Shown piece by piece: positions 55,526 through 64,000 of a stretch of 64,000 nucleotides of DNA. The notes beneath the pieces are model-generated. The model searched no databases and had not been told where the DNA came from. It saw only the letters and a list, made by a program, of their open reading frames with translations. Each line of letters starts with the position of its first letter. Position 1 is the first letter of the stretch. The DNA comes from Nostoc sp. LPT (GTDB lineage Bacteria; Cyanobacteriota; Cyanobacteriia; Cyanobacteriales; Nostocaceae): positions 1 to 64,000 of the forward strand of contig NZ_JABXKF010000005.1 in assembly GCF_017115165.1 (NCBI RefSeq), written 5' to 3'. The position numbers and the translations under genes are program-made.

Positions 55526-58500
55526 ATGACGGTTGAAGAGGCGATCGCACTAGTTGAGCAATTATTAGAACGGGGACGCTTAACAAAAGTTCAAGAGATT
55601 GTATTTCGTCAATCTTGGGCAGGACAGACATACTTAGACATGGCTGTAGAGTCCGATTACGATTGTGGTTATATCAAAGATATTGGTTCGGAATTATGGC
55701 GATCGCTCTCTCAAGCTTTAAGAGAAAAAGTTACCAAAAATAACCTACAAGGAGTACTGAAGCGAACTGTACAGCGACAAAATGACATAAACGCCTCCTT
55801 AAATTTTCAACCCTTCACGAACTACACAAACTGGGGGGAAGCAATCGACGTTTCTCAATTCTATGGACGTACCACTGAATTAGAAACCCTCAGCCAATGG
55901 ATTGTAAGAGATCGCGCTCGTGTAGTCACACTGTTAGGTATGGGTGGCATGGGTAAAACCGCGCTCTCGGTGAAGTTAGCAGAACAATTACAGGGAGAAT
56001 TTGAATATGTCATTTGGCGATCGCTCCGGCACGCACCTTTTTTCTATGACAAGGTGACGGACTGGATCAAAATCCTTTCTCATCAACGAGTTACCACGTT
56101 GCCTGCTTCTCCTCATGAGCAAATTACTTGTCTAATCGAGAACCTCCGCAGATATCGATGCTTGCTGATTCTGGATAATTTCGACACATTATTGCAGCAA
56201 GGTAAAGGGACAGGCTGTTACTGTGAGGGTTACGAACCCTACGGTGAACTGCTGTGGCGATTGGGAGAAACACAGCATCAAAGCTGTGTCCTGCTCACCA
56301 GCCGGGAAAAACCTACTGAAATCGCCGCCTTGGAAGGTGATGCTTTGCCAGTTCGTACCCTTGCTTTATTAGGATTAGAAGTCGCAGCCGGACAAACAAT
56401 TTTGACACTCAAAGGACTATCAGGCTCCGAAGAAGAAACCCGCCAACTAGTTGAGTGTTATCGTGGTAATCCACTAGCTTTAAAAATTGCCGCCACCTCC
56501 ATTCGGGACTTACATGAAGGCAATATCGCCAGTTTCTTTTCTGAAGGCACAACCGTATTTAAGGGCATTGGCAATCTTCTAGAGCAGCAATTCAAAAGAC
56601 TCTCCACCTTAGAGCAGCAAGTGATGTACTGGCTGGCAATTAATCGGGAAAAGCTTTCTTCGACAGAATTGCAAACAGCCTTCACACCAACATTGCCTAA
56701 GCCTAAGTTAATGTCAGTCCTAGAATCTTTACGCTGGTGTAGCTTGATAGAAAGCAATACTGGAGGATTCACACAGCAACCTGTAGTGATGGAATACGTG
56801 ACAGACTGCTTGATTGAACAAGTCTGCCAGGAAATAGTCACAGAATCACCACAATACCTGCTAACCCATGCTTTGATGCAAGCCCAGTCAAAAGACTACA
56901 TCCGTGATAGTCAAATTCACTTAATTGTGCGACCGATCCTAAATCAGGTACAAATAACCCTTGGCTCTGCTCATCAGCTTGAGTATAAACTTGGCAGACT
57001 AGTTAGAAGGCTCCAAAATGAAGTTATAGATCCAGTTGGGTATGGTGGCGGTAATCTGCTGAATTTACTGACACAATTAGAAACCAATTTAACTGGGTAT
57101 GATTTTTCGCATCTCACTATCCGTAACTGCGATTTGCGCTCGCTCAACTTACATCGGGTAAACTTTAGCCAAACCACCTTTCGAGATTGTGTTTTTGCTG
57201 CGACCTTTGGCGGCATTACTAACGTTGCCTTTAGTCCAGATGGGCGCTGCCTTGCTACCAGTGATACAAATGGTGAAATTCATGTTTGGGATGTTACCAA
57301 TAGCAAACAACTCTTTAGCTGTAAAGAACATAACAGTTGGGTCTGGGATATTGCTTTTAGCCACCCAGTTTTAGCTAGTTGCGGTCAAGATCATAAAATA
57401 AAACTTTGGGATACAACCACAGGAGAATGTTTCAAAACGCTATACGATCACGCTAGCATTGTCACAGCGATCGCATGGAGTCCTGACGGTCAATTACTTG
57501 CCAGTACTAGCTATGATCGCACAGTTAAAGTTTGGCATCTAGCCACAGCCAAATGTGTGCAAACTCTAGAAGGACATGATGCTTGTGTGTGGAGTGTAGC
57601 TTTTCATCCCACAGATCAAATCTTAGCAACGGCTGGTGAAGATAACAAAATCAAGCTGTGGGATTTACAAACTGGATGTTGTGTGCAAAACCTAGAAGGG
57701 CATCAGCACTGGATAAAAGCGATCGCCTTCAGTCCAGAAGGGCAAATGTTAGCAAGCGGCAGTTTCGATCAAACTATAAAACTGTGGGATTTACATACCG
57801 GGATGTGTTTGATAACTTTGCAGGGACACGCAGGAGTTGTCACCTCGCTAGCGTTCAGCCCCAAGGGTGAACATCTGGTAAGTGGCAGCTATGACCAAAC
57901 CGTGAAGATTTGGGACATAAACAAAGGGAAATGTTTGGATACATTGGAAAAGCATACAAATCGGATTTGGTCAGTTGCTTTTCACCCTCAAGGGCACTTA
58001 ATTGCTAGTGGTGGAGACGATCACGCGGCTAGAGTCTGGGAACTTCAGACGGGACAGTGTACCAAAACCTTCCAAGGACACAGTAATGCTGTTTATGGGA
58101 TCGCACACAGTTGGCAGCAAAACTTACTTGCTAGTGGACACGAAGACCAGACAATTAAACTCTGGGATGTCAATTCTCCGCAACACTTAAAGCTTGACCT
58201 CCAGCCGTTTCGTGTGCTACATGGACATAGCAATCGTATTTTCTCTGTTGCCTTCAGTCCCAATGGACAGTTTCTGGCCAGCGCCAGTGCAGATCGGACT
58301 ATTAAGCTTTGGAGTCCCCATACAGGGCAATGCCTTAAAACCTTGCATGGTCATGTTAGCTGGGTCTGGGCAGTTGCTTTTAGTCCAGACAGTAATTTTC
58401 TTGCTAGTGCCAGCTACGACCATACAATCAAGATATGGGATGTGCGTTCTGGTGAATGTTGGCAAACATTGCAAGGTCATCCTGGTTCTGTGTTGGCGAT

Positions 58501-59077
58501 CGCCTTTAGCCTTGACGGAAAAACTCTCTTCAGTAGTGGCTATGAAAAGATTGTTAAACACTGGGATATTGAAACAGGAACCTGTCTTCATAGTTGGGAG
58601 GCAGACTCCAACCGTGTTTGGGCAGTTGCGGTAAGTCCAGATACTCAATACGTTGCTACTGGTGGTGATGACTGCTTAGTGCGACTGTGGGATATTGACA
58701 CAGGGGTTTGTCTGCGTACATTCTCTGGACATACCAGCCAGGTACTTTGTATTCTATTCGCCGATGATGGCGATCGCATGATTACCAGTAGTGGCGATCG
58801 CACGATCAAAATTTGGAATACACTTACTGGAGACTGCCTTGCAACACTACAGAATCATTTCAATTGGGTGTGGTCGCTTAGTCTAGTCCCAGATGCTCAA
58901 ACTCTTCTCAGTAGTAGCTGGGATGAAACAATCAACTGTTGGGATATGACTACAGGGCAATGTCGGCAAACGTTAAAACCAGCCCGCCCGTATGAAGGCA
59001 TGATTATTACTAGGGTGAAAGGGTTGACTGAAGCAGAGGTAGGAACTTTAAAAGCTTTGGGTGCGTTAGAAGTATGA
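55526..59077 (+). CDS. NB-ARC / STAND ATPase with 14 WD40 repeats
   Basis: A 1183-residue signal-transducing ATPase. Residues 1-95 are an N-terminal domain of the vMAP/HTH type common in Nostoc STAND proteins (MTVEEAIALVEQLLERG). The NB-ARC domain follows at about 105-420, with P-loop LGMGGMGKTALSVKL, Walker B CLLILDNFD, QSCVLLTSREKP, and RGNPLALKIAA. A winged-helix and helical part reaches about 530, then a short pentapeptide-like stretch LTIRNCDLRSLNLHRVNFSQ. The C-terminal half is 14 WD40 repeats (from about 555), enough for two seven-bladed propellers. STAND proteins act in signalling, cell death or defence. A truncated copy of its start lies at 54513. Confidence 0.9.
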   Translation: MTVEEAIALVEQLLERGRLTKVQEIVFRQSWAGQTYLDMAVESDYDCGYIKDIGSELWRSLSQALREKVTKNNLQGVLKRTVQRQNDINASLNFQPFTNYTNWGEAIDVSQFYGRTTELETLSQWIVRDRARVVTLLGMGGMGKTALSVKLAEQLQGEFEYVIWRSLRHAPFFYDKVTDWIKILSHQRVTTLPASPHEQITCLIENLRRYRCLLILDNFDTLLQQGKGTGCYCEGYEPYGELLWRLGETQHQSCVLLTSREKPTEIAALEGDALPVRTLALLGLEVAAGQTILTLKGLSGSEEETRQLVECYRGNPLALKIAATSIRDLHEGNIASFFSEGTTVFKGIGNLLEQQFKRLSTLEQQVMYWLAINREKLSSTELQTAFTPTLPKPKLMSVLESLRWCSLIESNTGGFTQQPVVMEYVTDCLIEQVCQEIVTESPQYLLTHALMQAQSKDYIRDSQIHLIVRPILNQVQITLGSAHQLEYKLGRLVRRLQNEVIDPVGYGGGNLLNLLTQLETNLTGYDFSHLTIRNCDLRSLNLHRVNFSQTTFRDCVFAATFGGITNVAFSPDGRCLATSDTNGEIHVWDVTNSKQLFSCKEHNSWVWDIAFSHPVLASCGQDHKIKLWDTTTGECFKTLYDHASIVTAIAWSPDGQLLASTSYDRTVKVWHLATAKCVQTLEGHDACVWSVAFHPTDQILATAGEDNKIKLWDLQTGCCVQNLEGHQHWIKAIAFSPEGQMLASGSFDQTIKLWDLHTGMCLITLQGHAGVVTSLAFSPKGEHLVSGSYDQTVKIWDINKGKCLDTLEKHTNRIWSVAFHPQGHLIASGGDDHAARVWELQTGQCTKTFQGHSNAVYGIAHSWQQNLLASGHEDQTIKLWDVNSPQHLKLDLQPFRVLHGHSNRIFSVAFSPNGQFLASASADRTIKLWSPHTGQCLKTLHGHVSWVWAVAFSPDSNFLASASYDHTIKIWDVRSGECWQTLQGHPGSVLAIAFSLDGKTLFSSGYEKIVKHWDIETGTCLHSWEADSNRVWAVAVSPDTQYVATGGDDCLVRLWDIDTGVCLRTFSGHTSQVLCILFADDGDRMITSSGDRTIKIWNTLTGDCLATLQNHFNWVWSLSLVPDAQTLLSSSWDETINCWDMTTGQCRQTLKPARPYEGMIITRVKGLTEAEVGTLKALGALEV

Positions 59078-59235
59078 TATATAAGACTCACTCATATTTG
59101 ATTGCGTGAAAAAAACTCAGTACACCTTTATTCCTTCTTAAGAGTCCCCAGTCTCTACGAGTAATTCACCGAATCAAATCGGATTGCTGTATGTTCCAGT
59201 CCCTAATCCCTAGTCCCTAATGCCCAGTCACCAGT

Positions 59236-60765
59236 TCACTTAGTTGAAAAACGTTTCAAATCTTGTAAAACTGCGGTGGCTGATTGATAGCGATCGCTAA
59301 AATGATAGCAAACCATTTTATCTAAAATTGCCGCTAATTCTTCGCTGACTGGCGCTGTTTGTCGCCAGATCACATTCCCTGTTTCTGGATCTGGGTGGAG
59401 TTCTTGCGGTAGTATCCCAGTTATGGCTTGAATCGCAATCATTCCTAAAGCATAAATGTCACTACATAAACGGGGATGACCAGCAAATTGTTCTGGAGGT
59501 GCATAACCCCGTGTCCCGATGGCTACTGTCGCTAATTCTGTTTGCTCGCTACTCGGCGGTTGCATCAATTTGACAGCACCAAAGTCAATCAATACCAGCC
59601 GATTATTTTGAACGCATCTGATAATATTAGTCGGTTTGAGATCGCGATGAATCACTCGATGTTGATGAACAAATTCTAGAACTTCTAAAACTTGTTTGAG
59701 CATTTCCATCACAAATAATTCGTTTTGCACATTTTGTACAGGTGGTAATTCTTCGCTTAAAGTATGTCCCTCAATATATTGTTGAATTAAATAAAATTCT
59801 TGGTTATCTTCAAAATAAGCAAGTAGTTCGGGAATCTGATGATGTTTACCCAAAGTTTCTAAAATTTCAGCTTCACTATGAAACAACCTGCGAGCGACTT
59901 GCAAAAATCGTGTATCTTGACGGGCTGGCATTAACTTTTTAACTACACAAGTAGGATTACCCGGTCGTTGAGTATCCTGTGCTAAATAAGTCCGACCAAA
60001 TCCACCTGCACCAAGAGTTTTAGAAATTTTGTAGCGTCCACTCAAAAGCAAATCACCTGATTTTGTTTCTGGTGAATCAATTGGGGGAAGAAAGTCAACA
60101 GAGGAATCGGGAAGTGCTGTTTTATCTTCTAAGAGTACATTTAATTGGGCGATCGCTTCTTGTTGTTTTTCAACTTGCAGAACAATCACCTGAGTTTGTC
60201 GTTGATTTTGGTAGCTAGTATAAGCAATTACACAGATACTACTAATAACTAAAGCAAGAGCAGAGGGAATTAATGGTACCCATCCAGCTTGCAAAAACAA
60301 AGCAATGCAGATTACTACTAAGCCAAGTAGAGTTATCGCTTCCATCACTAGCAACAGCAACGGATTTTGCCACCGCCATGCTAAAACACTACCTAATAGC
60401 GACCAGCCCCACATCCAAATAAGTTCTGCCCAATCAGGCCAATACCAAATCAAGGGTCGCCCATCCAACACTGTACTGATGAGTTGACTTGCTATCTGTG
60501 CATGAATAAACAGAGCAGGCATTCTGGCTGGTTGATCTGGTAAAGCGCTGTAGGGCGTATAAAAGCCACCTGGAGGAATGTTAGCCGCTGTAGTGCCAAT
60601 AATTACCAGACGGTCTTTAAATAAACTGGGGTTGACTCGACTACTAAGAACATCTGTAAGGGTTACTTGGTCGGCGAGGCTGTTGGGGTGACGGTAATTT
60701 AATAATATTTGATAGCCATGTGCATCCAAATGTTGGTAGCTAGCAGAATTAGGTTGTAAACGCAC
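59236..60765 (-). CDS. CHASE2 - Ser/Thr protein kinase, C-terminal fragment of a split gene
   Basis: A 509-residue frame beginning at a GTG. Its first 100 residues are the rest of a CHASE2 domain (LSSRVNPSLFKDRLVIIGTTA), followed by three membrane helices (about 108-180), and from about 235 a Hanks-type kinase: GAGGFGRTYLAQD (P-loop), VVKKL (Lys), VIHRDLKPTNII (catalytic loop), LIDFGAVK (DFG), GTRGYAPPEQF (APE). All kinase residues are intact. The first part of the CHASE2 domain is coded in the same frame at 60880-61440, cut off by one stop codon. Unless readthrough occurs, the product lacks its signal-sensing start. Confidence 0.85.
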   Translation of the reverse strand: MRLQPNSASYQHLDAHGYQILLNYRHPNSLADQVTLTDVLSSRVNPSLFKDRLVIIGTTAANIPPGGFYTPYSALPDQPARMPALFIHAQIASQLISTVLDGRPLIWYWPDWAELIWMWGWSLLGSVLAWRWQNPLLLLVMEAITLLGLVVICIALFLQAGWVPLIPSALALVISSICVIAYTSYQNQRQTQVIVLQVEKQQEAIAQLNVLLEDKTALPDSSVDFLPPIDSPETKSGDLLLSGRYKISKTLGAGGFGRTYLAQDTQRPGNPTCVVKKLMPARQDTRFLQVARRLFHSEAEILETLGKHHQIPELLAYFEDNQEFYLIQQYIEGHTLSEELPPVQNVQNELFVMEMLKQVLEVLEFVHQHRVIHRDLKPTNIIRCVQNNRLVLIDFGAVKLMQPPSSEQTELATVAIGTRGYAPPEQFAGHPRLCSDIYALGMIAIQAITGILPQELHPDPETGNVIWRQTAPVSEELAAILDKMVCYHFSDRYQSATAVLQDLKRFSTK

Positions 60766-60879
60766 AAACAGGGTTTTACCTAACAGAAAATCTCCTTTCT
60801 CAGTGAAATCGTATTTAATGCCTTGTTTGTCCAGATAATTAATTGCAATTAATGCACCAAATGCAAATGATGTTGTACA

Positions 60880-61440
60880 TTACTTGTCTGTAGAGTTAGC
60901 AAATAATAAAGTACGGCGGAGAATTTGGTCGTTTTCATTGTCAGGAACTACATCGCTAAACCCAACATTATCTATAGGAGCATTCGGCGGTGGGGGAATT
61001 TCATTTCTACCCAAGCTGCTGAACAAACAGGTAGTGACAATGTTATCTTGATTTTGGAGATTGGCCGCCAAATTATTGTCTTCTGGTCGGAAAAGATATA
61101 AACCAACAATTCGCGGTTGATAAGACTCGATTTTCTTTAATAGCTGATTGATTGTCCGATCTGATATGGGCCATTTCTCTCGTTTGATATCCTCATCAGT
61201 AATTTTTACTAGCAAAATCCGCCGATCGGGTGCTTGTGGGGGACGCGATCGCAACATCTGGTCATAAACTCTTAACTCCCAAGGTTGTAACCATTTGAGT
61301 TCTCGAACTCCCCAGATAAAGGCGGTGACTCCTATACTGGTAACAAAAATAATTTGCAGCCATGTGCTCTTAGAAGTTTCACGGGAATCCTGAACTTTGA
61401 CAAAAGGTACACGGAGTTTTTCTAATAGTCTACTAATCAC
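60880..61440 (-). CDS. CHASE2 domain N-terminal fragment of the split kinase gene
   Basis: A 186-residue frame starting with ATG at 61440. It has a soluble start, one membrane helix (WLQIIFVTSIGVTAFIWGV) and the beginning of an extracellular CHASE2 domain (LQPWELRVYDQMLRSRPPQ, ITDEDIKREKWPISDRTINQL, YQPRIVGLYLF), ending DK before a TAA at 60880-60882. The frame continues without shift into CTTSFAFGALIAINYLDKQ and on into the kinase fragment. A single nonsense codon therefore splits a gene of 735 codons (59236-61440). The protein made from this fragment alone would be non-functional. Confidence 0.85.
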   Translation of the reverse strand: MISRLLEKLRVPFVKVQDSRETSKSTWLQIIFVTSIGVTAFIWGVRELKWLQPWELRVYDQMLRSRPPQAPDRRILLVKITDEDIKREKWPISDRTINQLLKKIESYQPRIVGLYLFRPEDNNLAANLQNQDNIVTTCLFSSLGRNEIPPPPNAPIDNVGFSDVVPDNENDQILRRTLLFANSTDK

Positions 61441-61631
61441 GGCGTTGAGGCGGTAGCCTGAATTGGGTAGATGTTGCAGGCGCAGAAGTCAATTTTCGGA
61501 ATCTAGGTTAAAAGCTAGTTAACCTGAAGCTCCTATTAATGTAGTAATTTACTTGCTAGTTAGAGACTTTGACGTATTCTTACTTTGAAAGTAAGCTTAC
61601 GCCCTGTGTCAACTATAGAATCAGACAAGCG

Positions 61632-61916
61632 CTAATTATCTGTTTGAGATGTTTTAACATCTTCAACAGGACTGGTAATTGGGAAAGAAATCGGATTAGT
61701 AGATGGAGTTAGTGAATCTAACTGGGGTTGTTCAAGTGATGCTTCCATGCTTGAATCAGCAAAATAGGAGCCAACGATCTTATCATAGTTAGAAGCAACA
61801 GCTAAAAAAGCGCCACCCAAAATATAGATAGGTAATGGCAGATTAAATTCTTGCAACCAGTCAAATAGTTCCGCTAAGGCAAACAGCACTAAAAAGCAGG
61901 AAAGCCAAACCTTCAT
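61632..61916 (-). CDS. Small membrane protein, unknown
   Basis: A 94-residue protein with one or two hydrophobic segments at the N-terminus (VWLSCFLVLFALAELFDWL and LPLPIYILGGAFLAVASNYD), then a polar, proline-rich tail. It is likely a small membrane-anchored protein. No family is recognised. It stands alone between the split kinase gene and the regulator remnant. Confidence 0.6.
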   Translation of the reverse strand: MKVWLSCFLVLFALAELFDWLQEFNLPLPIYILGGAFLAVASNYDKIVGSYFADSSMEASLEQPQLDSLTPSTNPISFPITSPVEDVKTSQTDN

Positions 61917-62090
61917 ATTCTTATCCCTTGAATTGAAACAATTCTATTACTAGCTTAAATAGCTTGAACGATAGTTGATGTAGTATATAATCACCAACTT
62001 ACAACCTCTATAACCTTAGATGGGTGCAGTTAGAACTATAGCATCTGCTATATTGCATTAGAAAAATAAAAATATATTTAAATTGAGCTT

Positions 62091-62317
62091 ATGCCAGCAA
62101 TCGAACAGCCAAGGATTGACAGTTGGTTCGTGAGACTCGGCAGCGCCTTAAATTTACACAGGTAAAACTGGCAACGATATTAGAGGTTCCCCTCCACAAT
62201 AGAAATCAATGGAAAAATAGACGGATACAATCTTCGCTACTGGCGATGAAACAAATTAAAGAACTACTACAGCAGATGAGAAAACCTGATGAGTCGCTTT
62301 TAGCCAAATACTTTTAA
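62091..62317 (+). pseudogene. Frameshifted XRE-type helix-turn-helix regulator
   Basis: The start MPAIEQPRIDS is in one frame and the continuation VRETRQRLKFTQVKLATILE is in another; a one-base loss near 62120 breaks the gene. The family usually continues into the recognition helix (VSYQSINRWENGR-type); here it reads VPLHNRNQWKNRRIQ, so the helix-turn-helix is also damaged. The end ALKQIKELLQQM-type is kept as AMKQIKELLQQM. It ends one base before the start of the histidine kinase gene. Confidence 0.7.
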
Positions 62318-62318
62318 A

Positions 62319-64000
62319 ATGAGTGAGAACCTGAAAGCTCAAGAGGTTATTGAATTGCAGCAATATTTGAGCGAACAGCAAGCTGCACTGCGCGATAGTG
62401 AAGCACGTTACCGTTCACTGGCAGAGGCAAGCGCATCAATTGTCTGGAGGGCAGCACCTTGGGGCAACGTTGTTGATGATATTCCAACTTGGCAGGCGTT
62501 CACAGGGCAAAATCCCGAACAATATAAAGGATGGGGTTGGGTTAAGGCACTGCACCCAGAAGATCGTGCCTCGATAGCGGAAATTTGGAAACAGGCATTT
62601 CCTACACGCAGGGTTGCAGTTGCTGAGTATCGAGTTCTGCGGCATGACGGCGAATACCGTTATATGAATATACGCGGTGTGCCCATACTCGACGAAACAG
62701 GTGAAATCCGCGAATGGGTGGGAATGTGCGTCGATATTACCGAACGCAAACAGGCTGAGGCCAAATTGCGCGAGAGTGAGGCGCGTTTTCGGCTACTGGC
62801 TGAGAATTCAACTGATATTATTTCCCGGCATACAGTCGATGGAATTCTTCTCTACATTTCACCAGCTTGCTACACAGTGCTGGGATATCAACCAGAGGAA
62901 TTAGTCGGTCATCCCAGCCATGAGTTAGTCCACCCTGACGATTTGGTAGAGATTGCGAGAAATTACCCAGTCAATGGCGATTTACCAGATATTTATACTA
63001 TTACCCACCGTGCGCGTCACCACCAGGGGCATTATATCTGGTTGGAAGCAACTATTCGAGCGATTCGCGATCGCCAAACTGAAGAAATTTTAGAGATGCA
63101 AGCATCTTCGCGAGATATTACTAAGCGCAAACAGGTGGAACAAGAGCAGCGTTTTCTGGCTGAGGCTAGTGGGATTTTGGCTGCATCATTAGACTACGAG
63201 ACAACCTTAGCAGGTTTAGCGCGTTTGGCAGTGCCGGAAATCGCTGATTGGTGCTTAGTTGATATCATTAGTGACAATCAATTACTCCGTCGGGTTGCAG
63301 CAGCCCATGCCAATCCGGGGAAACAAGAATTGGTAGAACAGTTACAAAATTATCCGCCTGATTTGGCCCAAACAGCAGGTATTGCTGAGGTAATACATAC
63401 AGGCAAATCACAAATTACTCATTTTATTTCTGATCAACAGATCCAAGGGTTAACCTACAACGCCAGTCACTTAAAAATATTGCAAGAACTAAATCCGACA
63501 TCTGGTATGAGTGTACCGCTAATCCTTCGGGGACGGGTGTTGGGAGTTATGACTTTGGTATCTTCTTCAGGTCGTCGCTACGACATCAAAAGCCTGATGT
63601 TAGCTGAGGAGTTGGCTGGGCGGGCGGCGATCGCTGTTGATAATGCCCGACTCTACAAAGAAGCACAGCAATCTCAACAGGCGGCTTTACACGCAGCATC
63701 TCGCACTACCCGCCTGCAAACCATTACCGCAGCCCTTTCTGAATCTCTAACTCCGACACAAGTCGCTGAAGTAATTGTAGAGCAAGGTATAGCGGCTTTG
63801 GGAGCTAGCTTTGTTTTTGTCGCACTACTGACTCAAAGCGGCACTGAATTAGAAATTGTCCGAACTGTTGGCGATCAACAAGAAATAATCGATTCATCGC
63901 GTCGATTCTCGATTAATGCACCCGCGCCACTGGCAGAAGCAGTAAGAACTAAGCAACCTATTTGGCAAAAGCCAATCGAAACAAGGATGGCTCGTTACTC
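62319..64000 (+). CDS. PAS/GAF multi-sensor histidine kinase, 3' end outside the window
   Basis: The frame starts at the ATG 62319, just after the XRE remnant, and is open to the end of the window (about 560 residues). Two PAS domains are visible (about 22-145, ending CVDITERKQAEAK, and 150-275, ending ASSRDITKRKQVE), followed by a GAF domain (about 280-445, with GMSVPLILRGRVLGVMTLVSSSG) and the start of a second GAF (from about 465). PAS-GAF stacks of this type usually precede HisKA and ATPase domains. The product is predicted to be a soluble sensor kinase. Neighbouring XRE genes often sit before such kinases in Nostoc. Confidence 0.88.
   Translation, partial: MSENLKAQEVIELQQYLSEQQAALRDSEARYRSLAEASASIVWRAAPWGNVVDDIPTWQAFTGQNPEQYKGWGWVKALHPEDRASIAEIWKQAFPTRRVAVAEYRVLRHDGEYRYMNIRGVPILDETGEIREWVGMCVDITERKQAEAKLRESEARFRLLAENSTDIISRHTVDGILLYISPACYTVLGYQPEELVGHPSHELVHPDDLVEIARNYPVNGDLPDIYTITHRARHHQGHYIWLEATIRAIRDRQTEEILEMQASSRDITKRKQVEQEQRFLAEASGILAASLDYETTLAGLARLAVPEIADWCLVDIISDNQLLRRVAAAHANPGKQELVEQLQNYPPDLAQTAGIAEVIHTGKSQITHFISDQQIQGLTYNASHLKILQELNPTSGMSVPLILRGRVLGVMTLVSSSGRRYDIKSLMLAEELAGRAAIAVDNARLYKEAQQSQQAALHAASRTTRLQTITAALSESLTPTQVAEVIVEQGIAALGASFVFVALLTQSGTELEIVRTVGDQQEIIDSSRRFSINAPAPLAEAVRTKQPIWQKPIETRMARY

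Overview
The window looks like chromosome from a filamentous, heterocyst-type cyanobacterium of the Nostoc group. The reasons are a high density of the octamer GCGATCGC (HIP1), several Nostoc-style heptamer repeats (TTCAAAA, ACAAATG and AATGACT types), many short palindromic repeats between genes, a nitrogenase iron protein gene, very large PAS/GAF histidine kinases, and cyanobacteria-type families (CPP1-like, DUF2811, DUF4168, DUF1868, NB-ARC/WD40 and CHASE2/Ser-Thr kinase proteins). No rRNA, tRNA, CRISPR array or complete insertion sequence was seen.

Layout. 0-5 kb: a Uma2-type nuclease, a two-gene operon of unknown coiled-coil proteins, and glycogen debranching enzyme glgX. 5-9 kb: a decayed TonB-receptor gene, a solitary nifH with its own terminator, and a long non-coding leader. 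9-11.5 kb: a tight operon of a lipoprotein, an atypical NRAMP-like transporter and two PRC-barrel-like proteins, then a 21-bp minisatellite. 12-19 kb: a GH31 alpha-glucosidase and a 1443-residue hybrid histidine kinase. 19-26 kb: DUF4168, holA, DUF1868, a VapBC-like toxin-antitoxin pair, and a divergent RDD / membrane protein / SpoIIM group. 26-32 kb: a complete pst phosphate uptake locus (pstS, pstC, pstA, pstB) plus a second, deviant pstB. 32-37 kb: a zinc ribbon-NYN-LOTUS protein, SDR, an HPPD-like dioxygenase, GNAT, HAD and CPP1-like genes. 38-45 kb: an OmpR-type response regulator, DUF2811, an MFS exporter, a phosphotransferase-like protein, hisIE and hemL. 46-53 kb: polysaccharide deacetylase, fasciclin, GST, a HerA-like ATPase and a group 2 sigma factor. 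53.5-64 kb: a visibly duplicated accessory region with two secreted proteins, an NB-ARC/14-WD40 protein and a truncated copy of its start, a CHASE2-kinase gene split by one in-frame stop, a frameshifted XRE regulator and a PAS/GAF histidine kinase that runs off the window.

How the genes work together. Clear functional units are phosphate uptake (pst), glycogen and alpha-glucan turnover (glgX and perhaps the GH31 enzyme), metal transport (NRAMP-like operon), and signalling (two large kinases, a response regulator, a sigma factor, a Ser/Thr kinase and the STAND-type WD40 protein). Everything else is a mixture of single housekeeping genes (holA, hisIE, hemL) and accessory genes.

The most interesting material is (1) the zinc ribbon-NYN-LOTUS protein at 32.2 kb, (2) the duplicated secreted-gene / NB-ARC module at 53.7-55.6 kb with a small conserved peptide coded in both copies, (3) mobile repeats that have entered coding sequence in frame (HPPD-like gene, histidine kinase, HerA start codon), (4) a short GC-rich repeat nested in three different host repeats, and (5) the transporter and PstB paralogue with altered key residues.
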